Source: an uncultured Aliivibrio sp.
GTDB taxonomy: Bacteria > Pseudomonadota > Gammaproteobacteria > Enterobacterales > Vibrionaceae
NCBI RefSeq assembly: GCF_946479765.1
Contig: NZ_CAMLHO010000005.1
Coordinates: 1-64,000, forward strand
Reading direction: 5' to 3'
DNA: 64,000 bases
The notes under the pieces were generated by a model that saw nothing but the letters and a program-made list of their open reading frames with translations, made no database searches and was not told where the DNA came from. Numbering within the stretch: the first letter of the stretch is position 1; each line of letters opens with the position of its first letter. Shown here piece by piece: positions 36,001 to 45,525 of the stretch. The position numbers were made by a program, and so were the translations under genes.

Positions 36001-37236
36001 TTAAAATGGCTGATTGATCATCACTCTGAATACGTTTTCTTCACTGCCTTTCGACATTTCAGTTCGCACCACAATACCTTCAACTTGAAAACGAATTGCA
36101 CCACCGGCACTCCACTTCATGTCATCGTGTAACGTTGATAATGAAAACTCATCAGCAACTCGACCAGTATCAATAAAAGCAACCCATTGCCACCAAGGCA
36201 CGTCATAAAGATTAAAGATAGGCCACTCTTCTAAGGGTTGCCAATCAGGCATCACTCGATATTCTGCCGAATAATGAATTGCCGAACGACCATGAAATCG
36301 TCCACTATTATAGCTTCTCAATCGGTACAACCCACCCAATTTTATACCAGCATATTCAGGGGGTTGATGTGATCCATTTTGCCAACTTGGCGTATCAGCA
36401 ATATAAACATCTAATGCTAATACTTGTTTATTGATGATGTCACCTAGGCTACCTAAATCAAAAAAGGCACTTTGTTGAAACTCCCATGTCCACCACTCTT
36501 CTTGCGAGCTAGTTTCCGGTGAATAAGTAAAGTCCAATTCAGTTCGAGAGCCATTAGTGGTGTTTCTTACACTATTTCGATTATCCCAATCAAGGTTAAC
36601 TTTCATTCCCCAATTGGATTCAGGTTCATTCCAACTAGCGACATCTGAAAGTTTTCGAGAATAATAAAAGGGACTAAGCTCAATACTCGATACTCCACTT
36701 TTTAATGGATTAAAGCCATTTACTTTTCTTTCCGGTAGATAAGCAGCTCTAGCGCCAATACTCTTAGCATTACCAATAGGTAAAACGTAATTAGCACTTA
36801 AATGATATTGTGTTTCAACACTGTCTGTGAAAATTTCTTCATTCACATTAGAGCTATTACTACCTGCCACTCCAAGGTGATAATCCATGTCTTTAAAGCT
36901 AGCATTATAAGCATTTGCTCCCACTAACCATGAGTGACCGATTTGAAAATTATTCGCAGACAAATACCCCATGTAAGAACCTTTGCTTGAATAAAGGCCT
37001 GCTGCAAATAGTGTCGCTTGAGGTTGACCGACTCCCTTCATTACTGCTGCTGCGCCTATCGTAGTCCCTAAGCTCTCAGACGAAAACATAAAAGGAACTG
37101 CTGAGGTTTCAGGCAGAGACGTTGGCCAAATATCTTCTTCAGCAAAAGCCTTATTCAAAAAAGAAAAAGATAGAATAAGAAAAAGCGCTAAACAAGTAGC
37201 GCTTTTTAGTGGAAATGGATTCAAAATAGATCTCAT
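36001..37236 (-). CDS. Omp85-superfamily outer membrane barrel without POTRA domains
   Basis: The precursor (411 residues) has a signal peptide of about 32 residues (ending AFA) and a barrel of the bacterial surface antigen (BamA/TamA) family. The L6-type motif appears as LRSYNSGRFHGRSA (about 295-308), a variant of VRGF. The protein ends in MINQPF, a Bam-recognised C-terminus. Only about 40 residues lie between the signal and the first strand, so POTRA domains are absent. Similar barrels are found fused to patatin lipases; this one is not. It starts 1 bp inside the end of alr and may be co-transcribed with dnaB-alr. Cargo is unknown. Confidence 0.75.
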   Translation of the reverse strand: MRSILNPFPLKSATCLALFLILSFSFLNKAFAEEDIWPTSLPETSAVPFMFSSESLGTTIGAAAVMKGVGQPQATLFAAGLYSSKGSYMGYLSANNFQIGHSWLVGANAYNASFKDMDYHLGVAGSNSSNVNEEIFTDSVETQYHLSANYVLPIGNAKSIGARAAYLPERKVNGFNPLKSGVSSIELSPFYYSRKLSDVASWNEPESNWGMKVNLDWDNRNSVRNTTNGSRTELDFTYSPETSSQEEWWTWEFQQSAFFDLGSLGDIINKQVLALDVYIADTPSWQNGSHQPPEYAGIKLGGLYRLRSYNSGRFHGRSAIHYSAEYRVMPDWQPLEEWPIFNLYDVPWWQWVAFIDTGRVADEFSLSTLHDDMKWSAGGAIRFQVEGIVVRTEMSKGSEENVFRVMINQPF

Positions 37237-38318
37237 TAAATATATTGCATCTGTACTCGTGATGTTAGTTTAGTCACTAACTCATAAGCAATAGTTCCTA
37301 TGTGCTCCGCTACTTCTTCTGCAGGAAGATCTCGTCCCCATAAAACAGCTTCATCACCAACGTTATCTTCTGCATCAGGTCCTAAATCAACCGTTAGCAT
37401 ATCCATCGAAACACGACCAGCTACCGGAACTTTACGTCCATTAACTAATACTGGCGTTCCATTCGGTGCTGCAATTGGGTAACCATCACCATAACCAATC
37501 GCAATAACCCCAATTTTAGTATCACGCTCACTGGTCCACATCGCACCATAACCAACACTTTCTCCGACTTTTACTTCTCTCACTGCAATCAAATGCGAAG
37601 TTAGAGTCATCGCTGGTAAATACCCTAACTCTTCCGCCGATTGTTCGGCAAAAGGAGAAACGCCATACATGATAATACCAGGACGAACCCATTCTAATTG
37701 ACTGTTTGGCCAAGCTAATAACCCAGCAGAAGCCGCAAGTGAGCGCTCACCTTGGCAACCTTTAGTTAAAGACATAAACGTCTCTATTTGCTTATTAGTT
37801 GTCGGATTTTCTAGCTCATCCGCGCAGCCAAAATGACTCATATAACGTAATGGTTTCGCTACGTTTTTACACGCATGCAAACGACTCACATATTCTTGAT
37901 ATTCTTCAGGGCGGATACCTAAACGGTGCATACCAGAATCCACTTTTAACCAAACAACTACCGGACCTTCAAGATCAGCGCTTTCTAAGGCTTCAAGTTG
38001 CTCTTTACAATGTACCGCGGTTTGAATGTTATTGGTCACCAAAATAGGCAAATCACCTGCCGAGTAGAATCCTTCAAGTAACAATACTTGTTTAACAATC
38101 CCACCAGCACGTAATTGCAGCGCTTCTTCGATACGAGCAACACCAAAAGCATCAGCCCCGTGTGCGCCTTTAGCTACCTTAAGCAATCCATGTCCATACC
38201 CATTCGCTTTTACTACTGCAAGCACTTTACTATTCGGTGCTTGCTGTTTAACTTTTTGCAAATTATGGGCTAACGCAGACATATTAATCTGCGCAGAGGC
38301 CGCTTTCATATAACTCAT
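37236..38318 (-). CDS. alr: Alr, alanine racemase
   Basis: This PLP enzyme makes D-alanine for peptidoglycan. The PLP lysine lies in [18 protein letters not shown] (about residue 38). The second catalytic residue, Tyr, is in [14 protein letters not shown] (about residue 256), and the PLP-phosphate-binding RPGIIMYG (about 217-224) is present. The 360-residue length is normal. It lies 12 bp after dnaB, the same dnaB-alr order as in E. coli, and shares one base with the following barrel gene. Confidence 0.95.
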   Translation of the reverse strand: MSYMKAASAQINMSALAHNLQKVKQQAPNSKVLAVVKANGYGHGLLKVAKGAHGADAFGVARIEEALQLRAGGIVKQVLLLEGFYSAGDLPILVTNNIQTAVHCKEQLEALESADLEGPVVVWLKVDSGMHRLGIRPEEYQEYVSRLHACKNVAKPLRYMSHFGCADELENPTTNKQIETFMSLTKGCQGERSLAASAGLLAWPNSQLEWVRPGIIMYGVSPFAEQSAEELGYLPAMTLTSHLIAVREVKVGESVGYGAMWTSERDTKIGVIAIGYGDGYPIAAPNGTPVLVNGRKVPVAGRVSMDMLTVDLGPDAEDNVGDEAVLWGRDLPAEEVAEHIGTIAYELVTKLTSRVQMQYI

Positions 38319-38330
38319 GATCCAGCCTTA

Positions 38331-39728
38331 TTATTCATCATCAAACGCAGGGCCTGCGTAATTATCAAAGCGTGAGAATTGCCCTTGGAACGTCAAGCTT
38401 ACCGAACCAATAGGACCATTACGCTGTTTACCCAAAATAATTTCTGCAATACCTTTACGATTACTCTCAGGGTTATAAACCTCATCACGGTAAATAAACA
38501 TGATCAAATCGGCATCTTGCTCGATAGCACCAGATTCACGAAGATCCGAGTTAATTGGGCGCTTATCGGCACGTTGCTCTAGGGAACGGTTCAACTGAGA
38601 CAAGGCAACAACAGGAACATTCAATTCTTTCGCAAGTGCTTTTAAAGAACGAGAAATTTCTGATATTTCTTGAGTACGATTATCTTGCATACCTGGAACG
38701 CGCATTAATTGAAGGTAATCTATCATGATCATACTTAGCCCACCCGACTCACGTGCAACACGACGTGCACGAGAACGCAGCTCAGTTGGAGTAAGGCCAG
38801 AACTGTCATCAATATACATATTCTTTTTCTGAGTCAAAATACCCATGGTAGACGAAATCCGCGCCCAATCTTCGTCATCTAATTGACCAGTACGAATTTT
38901 GGTTTGATCAACACGCGACATTGAAGCCAACATACGCATCATTAGTTGTTCGGCTGGCATCTCTAGCGAGAATATTAAAACGGGTTTGTCTTGGTCCATT
39001 GCGGCATTTTCACATAAGTTCATCGCAAAGGTAGTTTTACCCATTGATGGACGAGCCGCAACGATAATTAAATCCGACCCTTGCAAGCCCGCTGTTTTCT
39101 TATTTAAATCCGTAAATCCAGTCGATACACCCGTTACGCCATCTTGTGGACTTTGGTATAAAAGCTCAATACGTTCTAATGTTCGCTCAAGAATGGTATC
39201 TACCGTTTGTGGTCCTTCATTCTCAGTCGTACGAGCTTCTGCAATAGCAAAAACTTTACTTTCTGCCATATCCAATAAATCTTCAGCGGTTCGACCTTGA
39301 GGATCATAACCAGCATCAGCAATTTCATTCGCAATACCAATCAAATTACGTACCATTGCACGCTCACGTACAATATCCGCATAGGCATTTATGTTCGCGG
39401 CACTTGGGGTGTTTTTCGCTAAATCCGCAAGATAAGCGAAGCCACCCACAGTATCTAGTTTTTCATGACGTTCAAGGTGTTCTGATAACGTGATTAAATC
39501 CAGAGGCAAACTACTTTCTAGGATGGATTTAACCGATTCAAAAATCAGTCTATGTGGTCGGCTATAGAAATCCCCCGCCACTACTTTTTCTGCAACAGAA
39601 TCCCAACGTTCATTATCAAGTAGTAAACCACCAAGTACAGATTGCTCTGCTTCTAATGAATGCGGCGGTACTTTTAATGCATCAACTTGTGCATCGTGCT
39701 TACGGTTTTGATTTCGATTATCGGCCAT
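38331..39728 (-). CDS. dnaB: DnaB, replicative DNA helicase
   Basis: It is the hexameric 5'-3' helicase that moves at the replication fork. An N-terminal helical domain (about 20-120, PPHSLEAEQSVLGGLLLDNERW) is followed by a RecA-like domain. The latter has Walker A AARPSMGKTTFAMN (about 232-245), Walker B MIMIDYLQLMR, and the DnaB block LSQLNRSLEQRADKRP with SDLRESGAIEQDADLI. The 465-residue length is normal and no intein is present. It is first in dnaB-alr-barrel and divergent from a DUF481 gene. Confidence 0.97.
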   Translation of the reverse strand: MADNRNQNRKHDAQVDALKVPPHSLEAEQSVLGGLLLDNERWDSVAEKVVAGDFYSRPHRLIFESVKSILESSLPLDLITLSEHLERHEKLDTVGGFAYLADLAKNTPSAANINAYADIVRERAMVRNLIGIANEIADAGYDPQGRTAEDLLDMAESKVFAIAEARTTENEGPQTVDTILERTLERIELLYQSPQDGVTGVSTGFTDLNKKTAGLQGSDLIIVAARPSMGKTTFAMNLCENAAMDQDKPVLIFSLEMPAEQLMMRMLASMSRVDQTKIRTGQLDDEDWARISSTMGILTQKKNMYIDDSSGLTPTELRSRARRVARESGGLSMIMIDYLQLMRVPGMQDNRTQEISEISRSLKALAKELNVPVVALSQLNRSLEQRADKRPINSDLRESGAIEQDADLIMFIYRDEVYNPESNRKGIAEIILGKQRNGPIGSVSLTFQGQFSRFDNYAGPAFDDE

Positions 39729-39909
39729 TACTACTTTTCACCATCCTAAATTTAGCTCTATATTATAACTGAAAGAAACATGGATTAAATAACAATCCTT
39801 CTATAGCAACCTCACCATTCGAAAAATAAAGATTTTGACTCAAATTTAACTCTTTAATCGAATAAAACACTATACTATCCACCCTATTTATTTTTTCTGA
39901 GATTTATAC

Positions 39910-40668
39910 GTGTTAAAAAAAGTTTTACTTACAGGGCTTATCGCAATCAATGCATCTGTTCATGCAAGTGAGATTGAAGACGCGGATACATCACCTCCCT
40001 CTCCATGGGAAAGCCAAGTGGAATTTGGTTACCGATCAAATAGCGGCAACAGCGACTCCCAAGCACTCAATAGCCGATTTGAGGGTAGTTACACATCAGG
40101 ACAACACCGCCACACGGGTGAAATAAAATATTACTTATCACAAAAAGATGGTGAAGCCGATAAAGACCAACTTAGTCTTAACTTGCAAAGTGATTATAAG
40201 ATCAGTCCTGATTACTATTTATACGCCAACTTCAAAGGGCTAAATACCAAATACAGCGCTTATTTTAATGATTATACTTTCTCTGGTGGTTTGGGTTACC
40301 AAGTCAGTAATACAGAAAAATTACTATTAGAAGTCGAAGTCGGCCCCGGTTTTCGTTACCAAGACCCTAACTTAGATGAAATCGATGATGATGATTTGAT
40401 TTTTCCAGAGACAGTTCAAGAACCCATCCTTAGAACGAATGTAAATATTTCGTGGAAGGCGCTTGATTCATTAACCTTAGCAGGTGAAGTCACCATTACT
40501 GCTGGTCATAGTAATACTCGTGTCGATTCTGAAGTCAGTGTGACAAATAACATTACCGAAGAAATCGCCCTGAAGATCGCGCAATCACAAGAATATCTTG
40601 ATCGGGTCCCTCCTGGGCTAAGCAATAGCGACTCAGTATTTAGTATAAATTTACTTTTTTCTTTTTAG
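39910..40668 (+). CDS. DUF481 outer membrane protein
   Basis: The start is GTG with a weak GAGA upstream. A signal peptide of about 19 residues (ending VHA) precedes a 12- or so-strand barrel of the DUF481/YdiY group. Blocks include WESQVEFGYRSNSGNSDSQ, GGLGYQVSNTEKLLLEVEVGPGFRYQ and the terminal SIFSINLLFSF-like strand ending in FSF. Family members are sometimes called salt-induced outer membrane proteins; the function is not known. It is divergent from dnaB and converges on the RND permease gene, with only 17 bp between the stops. Confidence 0.8.
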   Translation: MLKKVLLTGLIAINASVHASEIEDADTSPPSPWESQVEFGYRSNSGNSDSQALNSRFEGSYTSGQHRHTGEIKYYLSQKDGEADKDQLSLNLQSDYKISPDYYLYANFKGLNTKYSAYFNDYTFSGGLGYQVSNTEKLLLEVEVGPGFRYQDPNLDEIDDDDLIFPETVQEPILRTNVNISWKALDSLTLAGEVTITAGHSNTRVDSEVSVTNNITEEIALKIAQSQEYLDRVPPGLSNSDSVFSINLLFSF

Positions 40669-40685
40669 CGATTAATACCACTAAT

Positions 40686-43600
40686 TCAATGTAACTCTTC
40701 ATGCTTCTTCACTAATCCAAAATCAGCCAATATCGCGTAGGCCGCAGGGATCATGAATAGAACCAATAGCGTTGATGTAAAAATACCAAACACAATAGAA
40801 ACCACGAGAGGCTGAATAACTTGCGCCTGCAAACTGGTTTCTAATAATAGAGGTAATAATCCCACAGCCGTTGTTACTGACGTTAAAAATACCGCTCTAA
40901 ATCTTTCTTGACTGGCTTTTACCACCGCTTCATACACCGAATCACCATCATCCACATGGTGTCGAATGTATTGCACTAACAAAATAGAATCATTCACAAC
41001 TATCCCCGCCAATGATACAAACCCCATAATGCTCGGCATGCTTAATGGGTGACCTAACAGCACGTGCCCCCACAACACTCCAATCAACGCGAGTGGAATT
41101 GCCAGCATGACGACAAAAGGTTCAAGATAACTTCTAAATTGAAAACTTAAAATAACAAACACACCAAATAAACCTAGCATAAAACCAGTGCCCATTGATT
41201 GTCCGGTTTCAGCGGTGTCTTTCGCTTCACCTTCAAAATCAAAACGTAAACTTGGGTATTTCTTTTGTAACTCAGGCGCAAGCTCTGATCTAAATTGAGC
41301 TAATATTTCAGAAGAGCTAACTTGTGATGCATGAACATCGCCAAATACGCTTAAGGTTCTTAATCCATTAACGCGTTGAATTCGAACATAGTTACGTTGA
41401 AAATCCAATGTAGCGATAGAAGCCAAGGGGATTTGACTGCCATCAGGCATGATAATAGGGAAGTTTTCTAACGTGTGTAAGTTTCCCGCTTGCTCTTTAT
41501 TCAAACGCACTTCAATTTCAATATTTTCAACACCGAGTTGGATCTCATCTGCCGTTTGTCCAAAATACGCCGCTCGTAATTGATTTGCGATCAACTGACC
41601 AGTAACACCATAGGTTTCAGCGCCCGGTCTTAATTTCACCAGAACCTCTTCCTTGCCCATACGCATGTCATCAAGCACACCATACACGCCAGAAAACTCA
41701 TTCAAATAGGCCTGAACTTCTAATGATGCTGATTTCAATGTATGTAAATCATCATCCATCATCCGAATTTCAATCGCCCGACCTCCCGGCCCCATCGTCG
41801 GTTGTTTATATACCATGGTTATTGGTTCAGCCAGATCGCCCACTTCTTCACGCCATGCATCAATAAAATCATCAATTAAGGTATTACGCTCTTCTGCGCC
41901 TAATAAATCTAATCGAATAGTCGCAAGGTGCGGGCCTGATTCACTCGCATCGGCATTGGTATTAAATTGCTGAGTAATGTGCTCAACCAATGGACGACCA
42001 TCTTCATTTTTCTCGCTCCACTCTTCATTTAATTTTTCAGCCGCTGACACTATTTTATCGACGACTAATTCAGTTTGAGAAAGTGACGTGCCCGGGGGGA
42101 GGATAATTCGCGCTTCAGCAATATCACCATCCAACTCTGGGAAACCTACAAACTTCAGAGCACCGCCAGAAATGAGTGAAAAAGAAATCAGCAAACTCGC
42201 AATAACGGCACCTAAAAAGGCATAACGCCATTCAACCACTTTCGTGACGGCTTTCACTAGAGTGACATTTCTAAAATGCTCAAAACGATCTAATACGATT
42301 TTTTTGATGCCTGAAATTGGCTTGTCTTTTTTTGCCTTATGTAATGAGTGACTAAGGTGATTAGGAAGAATTAAAAACGCCTCAATTAGACTAAGAGACA
42401 GAACTAATATCAGTACTTGTGGGATAACTTTTAGAACCGCCCCCATCTCTCCTTGTAGAAACATCAAGCTACCAAAAATACATACTGTCGTTAAGAAAGA
42501 AGACAGTACGCCGGGAAAAACCTTCTTCACCCCGTTATATACGGCATCGTCTATCTCTTGCCCTCGGTCTAAATGGGAAGCGATGGATTCTGCAATTACA
42601 ATGGCGTCATCCATCATGATCCCTATCGCCATCAACAGGGCGACGAGCGACATAATATTAATTGAGAGCCCTAAACTCGCCATTAAAAATAAACCGCCAA
42701 AAAAAGCCACCGGAAGACCAGCTGCAACCCAAAAGGAATATCGGAACGTAAAAAAGAGCCACATGGTGAGGAAAACAAGAATGATCCCTTGCCAGCCATT
42801 TTTTACCATCATGGTTAGTCGATCCCACAACAAGGAGGAAAGATCGTTGGTCATTTCTAATGCCACGCCATCAGGAGCAACAGATTGTTGATATTTAACA
42901 AACTCCGTCACTCGATCTTTAATACGTAAGGCGTCTTCTTCTTTATTTTTACTGATCTTAAGTAACGCTGACGGCTTACCATCAAACAATACTTTTTGTT
43001 CATCCAATTCAAAGCGATCGGTTATCGTGGCAATATCGCCTAAACGGATCAACGCCCCATTATCTGATGCACCCATGACTGTTTTTGCCAATTCTTGCGG
43101 GGTTGTTTTTCTTTCATCAAAGCGAATTAAAAAGTTTTTCTCTGGCGTTTCAATGCTGCCACTTGGTAGTTTTACATTCTGTTCAGCCAACTTATTTGCT
43201 ATATCACTGACATTTAAACCAAGCTGACGAATCGCACCTTCATCTAACTCAACACGATATTGGTGATCCGAAAAACCACTCACTTCAACTAAGGAAACAT
43301 CATAATCAAGCTTTAGACTTTGTTTGAGCTTTTCTGCATACGCTTTTAATTCTGGCCATGTTGTATCTGCTGTAATCGCCACATCCACCACAGGTTCATT
43401 CCAATCCAATTCTTGAACTATCGGTGACTCTATCTCTTTAGGAAAATCGTTAATTGAATCAATTTGAGTCTGAACATCAACCAACATTCGTCCAATGTCG
43501 GCTTTCGTATTCAATTTAATGACCAAACGAGCAGAACCTTCAATTGCCTCACATTTGGTTTCTTCAATATTGCCTAATCCATCAACAGCGTCTTCCAGTC

Positions 43601-43790
43601 GAACACAAATGCTTTCTTCCACTTCTTGTGGCGACGCACCAGGGTAAACGACACCAGCGAGAATATAAGGGGGGCTAAATTCAGGAAAGGTTTCTCGTTT
43701 TAATTGAGATAGTGACACCACACCAAGCAGCAAAATAGATAGCATTAATAAATTGGCTGCGGTTGGATGTCTTGCAAAAAACTTAATCAT
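40686..43790 (-). CDS. RND efflux transporter permease
   Basis: This inner-membrane proton-driven pump subunit has 1034 residues, the usual RND size. Twelve helices occur in two halves with two large periplasmic loops. The proton-relay helix 4 has the segment ALLMAIGIMMDDAIVIAES (about residues 385-403) with the adjacent Asp pair. The N-terminus FARHPTAANLLMLSILLLGV and PGASPQEVEESICVRLEDAV are of the HAE1-related, drug-type group found in marine bacteria. It overlaps the adaptor gene by 4 bp. No outer-membrane channel gene is adjacent, so it probably shares a TolC-type channel. The substrate cannot be told. Confidence 0.88.
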   Translation of the reverse strand: MIKFFARHPTAANLLMLSILLLGVVSLSQLKRETFPEFSPPYILAGVVYPGASPQEVEESICVRLEDAVDGLGNIEETKCEAIEGSARLVIKLNTKADIGRMLVDVQTQIDSINDFPKEIESPIVQELDWNEPVVDVAITADTTWPELKAYAEKLKQSLKLDYDVSLVEVSGFSDHQYRVELDEGAIRQLGLNVSDIANKLAEQNVKLPSGSIETPEKNFLIRFDERKTTPQELAKTVMGASDNGALIRLGDIATITDRFELDEQKVLFDGKPSALLKISKNKEEDALRIKDRVTEFVKYQQSVAPDGVALEMTNDLSSLLWDRLTMMVKNGWQGIILVFLTMWLFFTFRYSFWVAAGLPVAFFGGLFLMASLGLSINIMSLVALLMAIGIMMDDAIVIAESIASHLDRGQEIDDAVYNGVKKVFPGVLSSFLTTVCIFGSLMFLQGEMGAVLKVIPQVLILVLSLSLIEAFLILPNHLSHSLHKAKKDKPISGIKKIVLDRFEHFRNVTLVKAVTKVVEWRYAFLGAVIASLLISFSLISGGALKFVGFPELDGDIAEARIILPPGTSLSQTELVVDKIVSAAEKLNEEWSEKNEDGRPLVEHITQQFNTNADASESGPHLATIRLDLLGAEERNTLIDDFIDAWREEVGDLAEPITMVYKQPTMGPGGRAIEIRMMDDDLHTLKSASLEVQAYLNEFSGVYGVLDDMRMGKEEVLVKLRPGAETYGVTGQLIANQLRAAYFGQTADEIQLGVENIEIEVRLNKEQAGNLHTLENFPIIMPDGSQIPLASIATLDFQRNYVRIQRVNGLRTLSVFGDVHASQVSSSEILAQFRSELAPELQKKYPSLRFDFEGEAKDTAETGQSMGTGFMLGLFGVFVILSFQFRSYLEPFVVMLAIPLALIGVLWGHVLLGHPLSMPSIMGFVSLAGIVVNDSILLVQYIRHHVDDGDSVYEAVVKASQERFRAVFLTSVTTAVGLLPLLLETSLQAQVIQPLVVSIVFGIFTSTLLVLFMIPAAYAILADFGLVKKHEELH

Positions 43791-45106
43791 TCAGCCGACT
43801 CCCCTTCCTTTCTTTGCTCAACAGAACGCAATTGCATGCCGTTAATAGCAGGAAGGAGATCATTTAAGATCAACAAGTCACCCGACGTTATATCCCCGAC
43901 AATAGCGACTTGATTGTCTCTTCTAAACACAATATTTACGGGTAAAATAGTTAACTGGCTGTCATTATTAAGTAGGTAGATTTTATCACCATGAAGGGCA
44001 CTTTCAGGGATCACCCATTGTGGTGAAACCTCGCCTTCAATTTCTGCTTTTACAAACATACCATTCACTAATGGAGGTAATGTGCTGGGTGTTAATGAAC
44101 GGTAGTCTTGTTGTATCTCTAAAATAATGCCAACGGTTGCTTGATTGGGATCGACTGTTTCACTGATCCGAGCAACCTGAGCTTGCCACTCTGCATTAAA
44201 ACGCCCACTGCTTAATTGTACGTTTGCTTTTAGCGGCAATGAATCAAGGTTTGGCATACCGCCTTCACTCAATTGAAAAAAACGAAAACTGTGCACTAGC
44301 GTTTGCATATCATGAATCGATATCTGTGCTTCCATTTCCATTGTTTTAATGCCATGGGCGATGAACATGGTTTGCTGTAGATTAACCACTTGATCCGCTT
44401 CAATATCCACCTCAGAAATACGCACATCCGTTGGTAATATAATCGACGTTTTTTCTAAAGAGCGCTTCGCTTCTTCCAATTTAGCTTGGTTTACTTTCAC
44501 CATCGCCGCAGCTACTTTTCTTTCATCTGGCAATAATAAGATTTGGTTTTGAATATCTTGCACGACTTTTTGTTGTGCTAAATAGGATTGGTTCTGTTGA
44601 TCTAAATCCGATTGAGAAGTTAACCCTTTTTTCTGAAGATTAATTTTACGACTTAACTCTTTCTTACTAAGAGATGACCTATTTTTTTCTATTTTTAAGG
44701 TATTTCGAATATTTTTTTCTTCTAGATCTACTTTTGCTAACTGGGTTTGGCTAGAACTAAGATCTGCCTCTGCTTGAGCTAATTTCAACTCATAATCTAG
44801 TGGGTCTATTCTTAATACTTCAGTTCCTGCTAATAACACATTTCCTTTGTTTAGCTCAGGGTGACGATAGACCACTTTACCCGATACTTCTGCAATCGCC
44901 TTCCATTCAAATTTAGGTCTTATTTTGCCAAACCCTATCACTTGAGGTGCGATATTCTGTTGCTCTAAAGAGAGCGTTTTCACAATTTTCGAACGTTCTT
45001 CTAAGGGTTTAACTTCAGCTGATGGACGCAATTTAGTCACAACAATAAGCGTTATTACCCCTAGAGCAACAACAGGAAAAAAAAGGTATTTCTTATTTAT
45101 TTTCAT
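43787..45106 (-). CDS. RND efflux periplasmic adaptor subunit
   Basis: A membrane fusion protein of 439 residues links the RND pump to an outer-membrane channel. One N-terminal membrane anchor (about 7-25) is followed by a biotinyl-lipoyl half (about 70-100, AIAEVSGKVVYRHPELNKGNVL), a long alpha-helical hairpin (about 110-215) rich in Gln, Lys and Glu, and a beta-barrel domain (about 265-400). It is first in the operon and is coupled to the permease by ATGA overlap. I do not see a linked regulator gene. Confidence 0.87.
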   Translation of the reverse strand: MKINKKYLFFPVVALGVITLIVVTKLRPSAEVKPLEERSKIVKTLSLEQQNIAPQVIGFGKIRPKFEWKAIAEVSGKVVYRHPELNKGNVLLAGTEVLRIDPLDYELKLAQAEADLSSSQTQLAKVDLEEKNIRNTLKIEKNRSSLSKKELSRKINLQKKGLTSQSDLDQQNQSYLAQQKVVQDIQNQILLLPDERKVAAAMVKVNQAKLEEAKRSLEKTSIILPTDVRISEVDIEADQVVNLQQTMFIAHGIKTMEMEAQISIHDMQTLVHSFRFFQLSEGGMPNLDSLPLKANVQLSSGRFNAEWQAQVARISETVDPNQATVGIILEIQQDYRSLTPSTLPPLVNGMFVKAEIEGEVSPQWVIPESALHGDKIYLLNNDSQLTILPVNIVFRRDNQVAIVGDITSGDLLILNDLLPAINGMQLRSVEQRKEGESAE

Positions 45107-45351
45107 TAGTGTTATCTCTTTTATTTGCTAAACGCCATGCCAGATAAAGCTAGATATTTTTTAATTGTACTATTAAGAATTAAAAATACGCCTACTTTGT
45201 ATAAAAACACACCCACGCAATCGTTTTATCTCTCTTTTTTAACATTTAACCAAAAAAACATTCATATAAGGTAAAAACGCTATTTAAAGGTTGACGATAT
45301 GAGCCAAGTACGATATTAATTTGTTAATTATTTTTATGGATTGTATTTCAA

Positions 45352-45414
45352 ATGAAAACAACATCTTCTTTATCTCTTCGCCTCCTCCTGATCGTGAACA
45401 TCTCACGCGGGTAG
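45352..45414 (+). CDS. leuL: LeuL, leu operon leader peptide
   Basis: A 20-codon frame encodes MKTTSSLSLRLLLIVNISRG. Five of twenty residues are Leu (TTA, CTT, CTC, CTC, CTG), with three in a row just before ribosome stalling would matter, followed by Ile-Val codons. E. coli LeuL has a similar LLLLNAFIVRG core. A terminator hairpin starts 34 bp after the stop. When leucyl-tRNA is scarce, a ribosome stalled on these codons should favour an antiterminator, so that leuABCD is expressed. The peptide itself probably has no function. Confidence 0.85.
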   Translation: MKTTSSLSLRLLLIVNISRG

Positions 45415-45448
45415 GTTGTGGAACAAAAGAAGCCATAAACCAAATTTT

Positions 45449-45477
45449 AAAACCCGCTGAACATGGCGGGTTTTTTT
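45449..45477 (+). terminator. leu operon attenuator terminator
   Basis: ACCCGC (45452-45457) and GCGGGT (45466-45471) form a GC-rich stem with an 8-base loop, flanked by an A run and followed by seven T. The leader-peptide end contains CGCGGGTAG (45406-45414), which could pair with the ascending arm to form the competing structure. Confidence 0.85.
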
Positions 45478-45525
45478 ATGGAAAACCGTCGTTAAAGCGC
45501 ACGACATACACAAGGAAGCAAGCCC

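Larger units (their letters stand above)
45107..45525. other. Non-coding region between the RND operon and leuA, holding the leu leader
   Basis: The left part (45107-45300) is AT-rich and should hold divergent promoters. From 45301 the leu leader transcript can be followed: leader peptide at 45352-45414, terminator at 45449-45477, leuA start at 45526. Confidence 0.75.
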
